This document shows, piece after piece, positions 8,622-18,572 of a stretch of 64,000 bases of DNA; position 1 is the first letter of the stretch, and the number at the start of each line of letters is the position of its first letter. The notes under the pieces are model-generated. The model saw nothing but the letters and a program-made list of their open reading frames with translations, was not told where the DNA came from and searched no databases. This stretch comes from Nitrospirillum viridazoti CBAmc (GTDB lineage Bacteria > Pseudomonadota > Alphaproteobacteria > Azospirillales > Azospirillaceae): NCBI RefSeq assembly GCF_000730165.1, contig NZ_CP022110.1:2177501-2241500 (forward strand). Direction: 5' to 3'. Both the position numbers and the translations under genes were made by a program.

Positions 8622-8755
8622 ATACATATGAATCTATGGATTTCAATGACTTATGCTGGAACTCATTGGCCAATGACGGCGTCATCGCCATTAAATGGCG
8701 GCATTTGCAATTTATTGCCAAAATACGCGACACCACTTTGTTCGCCACCGAACAC

Positions 8756-8771
8756 TGTTCATTTACGGACA
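8756..8771 (-). promoter_or_regulatory. Upstream activator site of unit 3
   Basis: TGTTCATTTACGGACA, 135 bases beyond the -24 end of the promoter. It keeps TGT-N10-ACA, but the inner palindrome has two mismatches. No convincing second site follows; terminator T4 begins 28 bases further on. Confidence 0.7.
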
Positions 8772-8798
8772 CTCATTACGATCCGCACCAGCGACCCC

Positions 8799-8845
8799 AA
8801 AAGCGAAAGGCCCTCTTCCCCGCGCGGGAAGAAGGCCTTTTCGGT
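8799..8845. terminator. Terminator T4 of unit 4
   Basis: Hairpin of the T1 family with stem CTTCCCCGCG / CGCGGGAAG region and flanking A and T tracts. It separates unit 4 from the activator site of unit 3. Confidence 0.82.
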
Positions 8846-8915
8846 TGTGCCGGCGATCCGGCCAGCGCCGCCCCCTTTGTGACGCACGGGGCGGCGCGCG
8901 TAGTCCTGCCAGGCT

Positions 8916-9074
8916 TTACAGCATGGCGTTGATGCACAGCGCGATGACGGCGGCGACGGCCAGCATACCGGCGGTTTCGACCACGGCGGCGGCACGGGGC
9001 AGGATGGCGGCGAGGCGGTCGGCCAGGCTGGCGGTCTCAGTGCTGCGGGCGGCGGTGACGGTCCGGGTGGTCAT
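8916..9074 (-). CDS. Micropeptide P2, unit 4
   Basis: 52-residue P2 copy, the longest and most divergent. The N-terminus carries an extra stretch (DRLAAILPRAAAVV), but the last 20 residues still read AGMLAVAAVIALCINAML-like. ATG at 9074 follows AAGGGA. It lies 33 bases after P1, closer than in the other units. Confidence 0.75.
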   Translation of the reverse strand: MTTRTVTAARSTETASLADRLAAILPRAAAVVETAGMLAVAAVIALCINAML

Positions 9075-9107
9075 GATTTTCGTATCCCTTCGTGCGATAT
9101 GGTCGGT

Positions 9108-9245
9108 TCAAAGCATCGTGTTGACGCTGACGCTGATCACCAGCGCCACGGCCAGCATGGCAACGGTTTCAACCATCTCGGTGCTGGGCAGATACTTGAA
9201 GAAGCGGAAGGAAGCGGTGCGGGGCGCGGCATTGAAGGACGACAT
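9108..9245 (-). CDS. Micropeptide P1, unit 4
   Basis: 45-residue P1 copy. The RTASFRFFK motif is intact. The tail has drifted to SVSVNTML, the only unit without INAML on P1. ATG 9245 is preceded by GGAG at 7 bases; an upstream ATG gives MEIKMSS but would overlap that ribosome site. Confidence 0.77.
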   Translation of the reverse strand: MSSFNAAPRTASFRFFKYLPSTEMVETVAMLAVALVISVSVNTML

Positions 9246-9288
9246 CTTGATCTCCATCGGAGGGTGGTTGGCTGATGCCTGCCTTATC

Positions 9289-9304
9289 AGCAAGGGGTGT
9301 GCCA
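9289..9304 (-). promoter_or_regulatory. Sigma-54 promoter of unit 4
   Basis: Minus-strand TGGCACACCCCTTGCT; one departure from the full consensus (A for G after the -24 box). Spacing and distance to P1 match the other units. Confidence 0.85.
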
Positions 9305-9385
9305 ACCGCCGAAAGCCGCGGAATTCGGTCGTTCTTGGTTAAGGGTTTATAGGTCGTTGACCAGGCGGCGCCACTAATTGGCCGC

Positions 9386-9405
9386 ATTCGCCACATTTGG
9401 CGAAT
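9386..9405. promoter_or_regulatory. Perfect palindrome between activator site and promoter of unit 4
   Basis: ATTCGCCA-CATT-TGGCGAAT, 8-bp perfect arms. It lies between the -24 box and the activator sites, where a DNA-bending protein or repressor could act. Units 1-3 have AT-richer but less symmetric sequence here. Confidence 0.4.
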
Positions 9406-9438
9406 ATGACTACCATTTCAGCGTCCGGAATCGCCCAC

Positions 9439-9478
9439 TGTCCGTTTGCGGACAGGCGGAACCGTTCATCGCCGGACA
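9439..9478 (-). promoter_or_regulatory. Upstream activator sites of unit 4
   Basis: Main site TGTCCGTTTGCGGACA (9439-9454) is a perfect palindrome with a 4-base spacer, 135 bases beyond the -24 end. A second site, CGTTCATCGCCGGACA, lies at 9463-9478, again 24 bases away. This is the best version of the motif in the window. Confidence 0.78.
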
Positions 9479-9498
9479 GCGGGCCGCGGCGACAGCCG

Positions 9499-10422
9499 TC
9501 AGCCGCCGAACCATACCTTGGTGTCAAGATAGCGCGACGCCAGGAAACGATAGAGGCGGCCAATCTCCAGCATCGCCTCATCCTTGGCCGGGTCCAGGGT
9601 CTTCCAGCGCTGGGGAAGATCCTCCCAGGCCAGGGTTTCGAAATGCAGGTTGTCCCGATGCCGGCGCAGCATGGCGACCGTGCCCTCGAACTGCTTCAGC
9701 GCCGCCACGGCCTCGCCGGTGCCGGCCTCAACCTCATCGAACCAGGCGCGGTACTTTTCCACCGGCACCTTCAGCAGCGACTGGATGCGGCGCAACTGGT
9801 GGTCCAGCTCGCGATCGCCGCGCGCCAGCTTCTGCATCTCGCGCAGCTTGCGGCCGATGTCGAACACCGGCTTGAAATACTCCCGCAGCGCCTCCAGGAA
9901 GGCCAACTCGTTGGCCAGCACCTCCACCCTGTCCACCACTTCCTGCTTGCGCTCGGCGGCGACGCCGACCAGGGCGGCAATCTCGGCCGCCTGCTCGCGC
10001 ATGCGGCGCTTGGCCTCCTCGCTCTCATCCAGGGCGGCGGTCGCGTCGGCGCGGGCGCCGGCGATGGCCTTCAGCAGCGAGCCGCCGATCTTGATGAAGG
10101 CCAGGTCGCGGTGGCGGGACTCGATGGTCCAGGAGGCCGTTCCGTCCACGATTTCCGACGGGATGCGATCCCCATTACGGATGATGCGCACGAAGCGCAG
10201 GCTCTGCGCGATCATGCCCAGCAGTTGGCCGTCACCGCTTTCCGGAGAGATGGTGAACATCTGCGCCACCTGCCGCAGGGGAATGGCGCCCCGGGCATCG
10301 CCCAGGTCGATCTGCAGCACCGGCTCGCCATGGCTGAGCGTGAAAAAGGAATTGGGCAAGCACAACGCCGGATGCGCGAAGTTGAATTCCGTGATGCTGA
10401 GCTTGGCCGTCTTGTCGAGCAT
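9499..10422 (-). CDS. Conserved-looking coiled-coil protein of unknown function
   Basis: 307-residue soluble protein that I do not recognise. The first 130 residues look like a folded beta-rich domain (MLDKTAKLSITEFNFAHPA, later FVRIIRNGDRIPSEIVDG). Residues 145-250 are charged and helical with heptad-like spacing, suggesting a coiled coil. The end is Trp/Tyr-rich. No signal peptide or membrane segment is seen. The start at 10422 gives a plausible N-terminus, but its ribosome site is weak and the frame is open upstream to 10488. It lies between the micropeptide block and bamD, divergent from bamD. Confidence 0.7.
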   Translation of the reverse strand: MLDKTAKLSITEFNFAHPALCLPNSFFTLSHGEPVLQIDLGDARGAIPLRQVAQMFTISPESGDGQLLGMIAQSLRFVRIIRNGDRIPSEIVDGTASWTIESRHRDLAFIKIGGSLLKAIAGARADATAALDESEEAKRRMREQAAEIAALVGVAAERKQEVVDRVEVLANELAFLEALREYFKPVFDIGRKLREMQKLARGDRELDHQLRRIQSLLKVPVEKYRAWFDEVEAGTGEAVAALKQFEGTVAMLRRHRDNLHFETLAWEDLPQRWKTLDPAKDEAMLEIGRLYRFLASRYLDTKVWFGG

Positions 10423-10706
10423 GGCGGTGTATAGAGTGTCCTGGAAAGGCGACTTAATAAAGTATCTAGCGGTTGCCCTGCCGTACATCCACCCCGAACG
10501 CGGTCGGGTGTCGATGCAAAAATGCCCCGCCAGCCCCCATCCTATACACCCGTGTAGGATAGGCGCGCTGGGGGCCGAGGTTCCCGGCGGGGCCGGTTTT
10601 AGAGAAATTTCGCTGTCAGGCCGACAATGTGCCGCTTGGCGACGGGCGGTTGACCCGTGCTATAACACGCCGTCGCGCATCCCGCCGCCTATTCCGCTCC
10701 GAGAAG
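10423..10706. other. Divergent intergenic region with a nested inverted repeat
   Basis: No gene seen. The outer arms GCCCCGCC (10524-10531) and GGCGGGGC (10586-10593) enclose ATCCTATACACCCGTGTAGGAT, itself nearly self-complementary (written here as one site of 22 bases broken by ta and cc bulges: arms ATCCTA and TAGGAT). The region must contain the bamD promoter; TATAAC at about 10661 is a possible -10 box without a clear -35. Confidence 0.45.
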
Positions 10707-11750
10707 ATGCCCTTGTCCTTCCCTCGCATTGCCTTGTCGCCCCGTCGCCTCCGCCGCCTGGTCCCGCTCGCCGCCCCCCTGGCGCTGTTCGCGGTCGCGG
10801 CTTGCTCCAGCGATGAGAAGGAGGCGCCCTACATCGAACGCCCGGTGGAGCAGATCTACTCCGAAGCCGGCAACGCCATCGATCGCGGCGAATACCAGAA
10901 GGCGGCCCTGCTGTTCGGCGCCGTGGAACAGCAGCACCCCTATTCCACCTGGGCCATGCGCGCCGAGCTGATGGCCGCCTACGCCTATTACCAGGCCAAC
11001 AAGTATGAAGAGGCCATCGGCTCGCTGGACCGCTTCATCAGCCTGCACCCCGGCAACCCCAACGTCGCCTACGCCTATTACCTGAAGGGCCTCTGCTATT
11101 ATGAGCAGATCTCCGACGTGCGGCGCGACCAGACCCCGACCGTGCAGTCGCTGAAGGCCCTGGAAGAGGTGATCCGCCGCTTCCCCACCAGCCCCTACGC
11201 CCGCGACGCCAAGCTGAAGATCGACCTGACCCGCGACCATCTGGCGGGTAAGGAGATGGACATCGGGCGCTATTACCAGAGCGTGGGCCTGAACCTGGCC
11301 GCCATGAAGCGTTTCCGCCAGGTGGTGGATCAGTACCAGAGCACCAGCCACGTGCCGGAGGCCCTGCACCGCCTGGTGGAGGTCTACCTGTCGCTGGGCA
11401 TGCTGGATGAGGCGCGCAAGGCCGCCGCCGTGCTGGGCTACAACTACCCGGGCAGCGACTGGTACCAGAACACCTACGACCTGGTGAAGGACCTGCCCAA
11501 ACCGCGCGTCATCCCTGTCAACCTGACGGCTCAGCCCGCCGACACGCCGACGGCCACCCCGGCGGCCGGCCCCCGCGCCGGCGCGCCGGTCGCGGCCCCC
11601 GAGGGCCAGACGGCACCGGCTGGGGACAAGCCGGCCGACCTGAAGGCGCCGGACCAGAAGACGACGGACCAGAAGGCCGACGACAAGGGCGAGAAGCCCC
11701 GCCAGGAAAGCAAGGACCGTGGCTTCTTGGGTTGGCTTTTCGGCGATTAA
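10707..11750 (+). CDS. bamD: Outer membrane assembly lipoprotein BamD
   Basis: TPR lipoprotein of the BAM complex that folds outer-membrane proteins. 347 residues. A lipoprotein signal peptide ends in LFAVAAC, with Cys33 as the lipidation site. TPR-type helices follow (PVEQIYSEAGNAIDRGEYQKA, then YAYYQANKYEEAI, LKGLCYYEQI), as in the YfiO/ComL family. The C-terminal 85 residues are an Ala/Pro/Lys-rich extension ending in DRGFLGWLFGD, longer than in E. coli. ATG 10707 is chosen because it gives the normal signal peptide; an upstream start at 10629 would add an Arg-rich leader. recN and ligA follow on the same strand. Confidence 0.95.
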   Translation: MPLSFPRIALSPRRLRRLVPLAAPLALFAVAACSSDEKEAPYIERPVEQIYSEAGNAIDRGEYQKAALLFGAVEQQHPYSTWAMRAELMAAYAYYQANKYEEAIGSLDRFISLHPGNPNVAYAYYLKGLCYYEQISDVRRDQTPTVQSLKALEEVIRRFPTSPYARDAKLKIDLTRDHLAGKEMDIGRYYQSVGLNLAAMKRFRQVVDQYQSTSHVPEALHRLVEVYLSLGMLDEARKAAAVLGYNYPGSDWYQNTYDLVKDLPKPRVIPVNLTAQPADTPTATPAAGPRAGAPVAAPEGQTAPAGDKPADLKAPDQKTTDQKADDKGEKPRQESKDRGFLGWLFGD

Positions 11751-11879
11751 GTCCTAGAAAAATCATATCCCGACAGCGGGGCTCCGGATCGGCGACAGAC
11801 CAGTCCGGGGCCCTTGTCGTCTAAAGAGCGCCGTCTGAAGAGTATCGTCCCCAAGGCTCGCAAAACCGGGTGAGTTGCC

Positions 11880-15880
<4,001 letters not shown>

Positions 15881-15926
15881 TGGCAAAATTCGCCACCCAC
15901 CTGGCGCAAACGACGATTAAATTGCC

Positions 15927-15943
15927 GTTCGCGTTGGGCGAAC
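15927..15943. promoter_or_regulatory. Inverted repeat upstream of the GIN-domain gene
   Basis: GTTCGC-GTTGG-GCGAAC, 6-bp perfect arms. It lies 37 bases before the -24 box of the promoter below, so it could be an operator. A looser ATTCGCCA/TGGCGCAA pair lies at 15888-15909. Confidence 0.4.
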
Positions 15944-15979
15944 AACATCTCCCCCTAGGGTTTGCGCCGCGCCGGCATT

Positions 15980-15995
15980 TGGCACACCTCTTGCG
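15980..15995 (+). promoter_or_regulatory. Sigma-54-type promoter of the GIN-domain gene
   Basis: TGGCACACCTCTTGCG keeps the -24 GG and -12 GC at the right distance. It lies about 110 bases before the start codon at 16106. No TGT-N10-ACA site was found upstream, so its activator would differ from that of the micropeptide units. Confidence 0.65.
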
Positions 15996-16105
15996 AAAGA
16001 GGCCGTAACCGGCCCGGCACGTTGGGCCGGACCGATCCGGAAGCGCCGTCCTGACACCAGTGGGGGCTGACGCTTCCCGCCTTAATCGTCAGGGAGACCC
16101 CGCTT

Positions 16106-16918
16106 ATGTTCCGCATGCCCCACCGCCTGGCCACCCTGTCCCTGGCGCCGCTGGCCGCCGCCCCCTTGGCCGCCGCACTCATCGCCTTCACCGCGGCCCC
16201 GGCCTACGCCGGCACCATCGGCCCGCAGACCCTGCACGGCCGCACGCTGGAGCTGGAAGGCCTGGTGGCCAATGTCGAGATCACGGTGTCGTCCTCCGCC
16301 AAGGAGATCACCGTCACCGCCACCGGCGACGACGATCAGGTCAACCGCCTGTCCTTCCACAGCGAGGGCGACAAGGCCAAGGTGGAGCAGGAGCATCGCC
16401 ACCACGAGCATTACAGCGACCGCGACTTCATGAAGGTCAGCGTCACCATGCCCGCCGGCACCAGCCTGGCGATCGACGATTTCGTCGGTGACCTGACCGC
16501 GGGCGACCTGAACGCCGACCTGGCGATCGAGGATCTGCATTCCGGTTCCGTCACGGTCGGACGGGTGCAGTCGGCCGCCCTGGACGTGACCGGCAGCGGC
16601 AACATCACCGTGGGCGACGTCGCCAAGGCTGTCTCGGTGGAGATCAAGGGCTCCGGCAAGGTGCGCACCGGCAAGACCAATGGCGAGGTGTCGCTGGAGA
16701 TCAGCGGCTCCGGCAATGTCGACATGGCCTCGGTCAACGGCGCGGTGTCGGCCGAAATCCACGGCAGCGGCAACGTCACCATCCATGCCGGCAAGGCCGA
16801 CCCGCTGTCGGTGGATATCGCCGGCTCGGGCGACTTCACCATGGACGGCGTCGCCACCAACCAGTCCATCAGCCAGCACGGCTCCGGCCAGGTACGCATC
16901 CGCAACGCCGGGCACTAA
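16106..16918 (+). CDS. Exported GIN-domain (DUF2807) protein
   Basis: 270-residue secreted or surface protein with an N-terminal signal peptide ending at PAYA-G (about residue 36). The rest is a right-handed beta-helix of the DUF2807 'putative auto-transporter adhesin head GIN' type: repeated turns VTGSGNITVGD, IKGSGKVRTG, ISGSGNVDMA, IHGSGNVTIH and IAGSGDFTMD are spaced about 20 residues apart. A His-rich stretch (EHRHHEHY) lies near residue 95. GGGAGAC-like ribosome site precedes the ATG. Function is unknown; envelope stress or adhesion roles have been suggested for the family. Expression from a sigma-54 promoter is inferred. Confidence 0.85.
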   Translation: MFRMPHRLATLSLAPLAAAPLAAALIAFTAAPAYAGTIGPQTLHGRTLELEGLVANVEITVSSSAKEITVTATGDDDQVNRLSFHSEGDKAKVEQEHRHHEHYSDRDFMKVSVTMPAGTSLAIDDFVGDLTAGDLNADLAIEDLHSGSVTVGRVQSAALDVTGSGNITVGDVAKAVSVEIKGSGKVRTGKTNGEVSLEISGSGNVDMASVNGAVSAEIHGSGNVTIHAGKADPLSVDIAGSGDFTMDGVATNQSISQHGSGQVRIRNAGH

Positions 16919-16990
16919 TCGCCGCGTCGGTGGGGTGGCCGAGCGGGCCGCCCCCTCGACAGCGGCACAGTCCGATGCCATCTTATCCCT

Positions 16991-17185
16991 ATGATGACTG
17001 AGCGTGACCCGACCACATTGATCTTGGAAGACTGGATCGCCGACCTTGATGCCGCTGACGCGGAAATCGAGGTGGGCCTTTCCGTGCCAGGCGAAGAGGT
17101 CCGGGCCAAGCTTGAAGCTGCCTTGGACCGCATGCGATCAGGCCAGCAGCCAACGGTATCGCCCAGGTCCGCCCTCACCCGTTGA
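16991..17185 (+). CDS. Putative antitoxin of a ParE-type pair
   Basis: 64-residue acidic protein (WIADLDAADAEIEVGLSVPGEE) that resembles the small antitoxin/stabiliser partners of RelE/ParE toxins. The assignment rests mainly on the operon: its TGA overlaps the TTG start of the toxin. It probably binds the toxin through its acidic helices; no DNA-binding domain is obvious. ATG 16991 or 16994 could be the start. Confidence 0.65.
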   Translation: MMTERDPTTLILEDWIADLDAADAEIEVGLSVPGEEVRAKLEAALDRMRSGQQPTVSPRSALTR

Positions 17186-17478
17186 TTCCGTTCTCTCCAA
17201 GAGCCGATCTGCAAGTCACTCGGCTGATCACGCATTACGAGCGATTGAACCGCTATGAAGCGGCCTGGCGGCTCGCTGAAGCCTTGGCAGAGGCCTCGGA
17301 AAAGATTGCGCGGAATCCGGAGGCCGGCCTGCCGTCGCCACGTCCCTATCCCCACTTAGCCAGACCAGGGCAAGCATGGGTAAAGGCTGGCCCCTACTGG
17401 ATCGCTTATCGCACCAGCCCTCATCTCATCATCGCCGCCGTCTTCTACGAAACAGCTAACATTCCCAGACGTCTGTGA
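17182..17478 (+). CDS. RelE/ParE family toxin
   Basis: 98-residue type II toxin of the RelE/ParE superfamily, expected to block gyrase (ParE) or cut mRNA (RelE). Family features are the helical front with YEAAWRLAEALAEASEKIARNPEAG and the C-terminal strands WVKAGPYWIAYRTSPHLIIAAVFYETANIPRRL-like, here cited in parts: WIAYRT and IAAVFYE. The start is TTG at 17182, overlapping the antitoxin stop by four bases, which suggests translational coupling. Confidence 0.8.
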   Translation: MIPFSPRADLQVTRLITHYERLNRYEAAWRLAEALAEASEKIARNPEAGLPSPRPYPHLARPGQAWVKAGPYWIAYRTSPHLIIAAVFYETANIPRRL

Positions 17479-17561
17479 GGCGGAGGAAGTGGCAGGCTTT
17501 CGTCTTTTGCGACAAAGGCCTAAGGTCCAGGTCCCACACGACATCACCCGGGACTGCGCCG

Positions 17562-17981
17562 ATGAAATACCTGCACACCATGGTCCGCGTCACCGACCTG
17601 GACGCCTCGCTGGACTTCTACGTCAACAAGCTGGGGCTGGAACTGGTGCGCCGCCGCGACTACGAGAAGGGCCGTTTCACCCTGGTCTACCTGGCGGCCC
17701 CGGGCTCGCCGGAGTCGGAGGTGGAGTTGACCTGGAATTGGGATCCGGAGGTTTATACCGGCGGCCGCAACTTCGGCCACATGGCCTTCGCCGTGGACGA
17801 CATCTACGCCACCTGCCAACGGCTGATGGACGCGGGCGTCACCATCAATCGCCCCCCGCGTGACGGTCACATGGCCTTCGTCCGCTCCCCCGACCAGATC
17901 TCCATCGAGCTGCTGCAGGCCGGCGACGCCCTGCCCCCGCAGGAGCCTTGGGTCTCCATGTCCAACACCGGCACCTGGTAA
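17562..17981 (+). CDS. gloA: Lactoylglutathione lyase (glyoxalase I)
   Basis: VOC-fold metalloenzyme that isomerises the methylglyoxal-glutathione hemithioacetal. 139 residues. Metal ligands correspond to His5, Glu55 (EVELTWNW), His73 (FGHMAFAV) and Glu116 (SIELLQ), the same pattern as E. coli GloA. DLDASLDFYVNKLGLELVRRRDY is the standard N-terminal VOC repeat. ATG 17562 is preferred over longer starts that add basic noise. The second step enzyme, GloB, lies at 34014. Confidence 0.92.
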   Translation: MKYLHTMVRVTDLDASLDFYVNKLGLELVRRRDYEKGRFTLVYLAAPGSPESEVELTWNWDPEVYTGGRNFGHMAFAVDDIYATCQRLMDAGVTINRPPRDGHMAFVRSPDQISIELLQAGDALPPQEPWVSMSNTGTW

Positions 17982-18050
17982 ATCACGTCACCGCGGCCCG
18001 CCCCGCAGCGCACGGTTGCGGGGCCGGCCCGTTCATTCTATCCCTACCCC

Positions 18051-18452
18051 ATGCTGCTGCTGATCGTCCTGGCTGTGATGGGGGTGGGCCTGGCCCTGGC
18101 GCTGGTCGCCTGGCTGGCCACGCGCGGCCCGTCCGAAGCCGAAATCTTCCGCCGCTTCGACGCGCTGGAAGGCTTCACCATCACCGAACGCCACGCCCAT
18201 GAGGGCACCGGCATCGCCGCCGACGAGGCACGCGGCCGCGTGGCCGTGATCGGCAAGGGCCTGGACAAGCGCCCGCCCGTGCTGCTGGCCGCCAGAGACC
18301 TGACGGCCTGGCGCTACCAGGCCAAGGACCAGCATTTCGAAATGACGCTGAAGACGCGCCGCTTCCCGCAGCCCCTGGTCGTCAGTTTCCGCAAGCGCGC
18401 CACCGCCGACGAATGGCTGAAGATTTTCCGCAACATCGTCGAGGAGCGTTGA
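18051..18452 (+). CDS. Small membrane-anchored protein of unknown function
   Basis: 133 residues: one N-terminal membrane helix (residues 1-24, very Leu/Val/Ala-rich) followed by a cytosolic or periplasmic domain of about 105 residues that I do not recognise. It shows a patterned FEMTLKTRRFPQPLVVSF segment and a helical end. It lies between gloA and the GGDEF-EAL gene; no functional hint comes from the neighbours. Confidence 0.7.
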   Translation: MLLLIVLAVMGVGLALALVAWLATRGPSEAEIFRRFDALEGFTITERHAHEGTGIAADEARGRVAVIGKGLDKRPPVLLAARDLTAWRYQAKDQHFEMTLKTRRFPQPLVVSFRKRATADEWLKIFRNIVEER

Positions 18453-18572
18453 CCTATCCCACAGCGCGGCCCGTACGGAAGTGCGAGACTCTGGGACCCC
18501 ATACGTCTTAAGGTCATGATGAGGCGGTTGTACCGCCCGCTGTTTTGAACGCCCCGCGACCTAAAGGTTGGC

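Noticed and set aside
5548-9245. Type I toxin-antitoxin or known bacteriocin genes
   Set aside because: No antisense RNA promoter, leader peptide motif or processing/immunity gene could be identified; the idea stays open but is not supported.
5451-9478. CRISPR-like array
   Set aside because: The repeats are long whole cassettes with coding frames, not short regular repeats with unique spacers; no cas genes.
9397-10434. 345-codon plus-strand frame opposite the coiled-coil gene
   Set aside because: Composition is of shadow type; the minus-strand frame has protein-like domains and reaches further.
10645-10670. TTGACC...TATAAC as a sigma-70 promoter for bamD
   Set aside because: The two boxes are only about five bases apart, so they cannot form one promoter.
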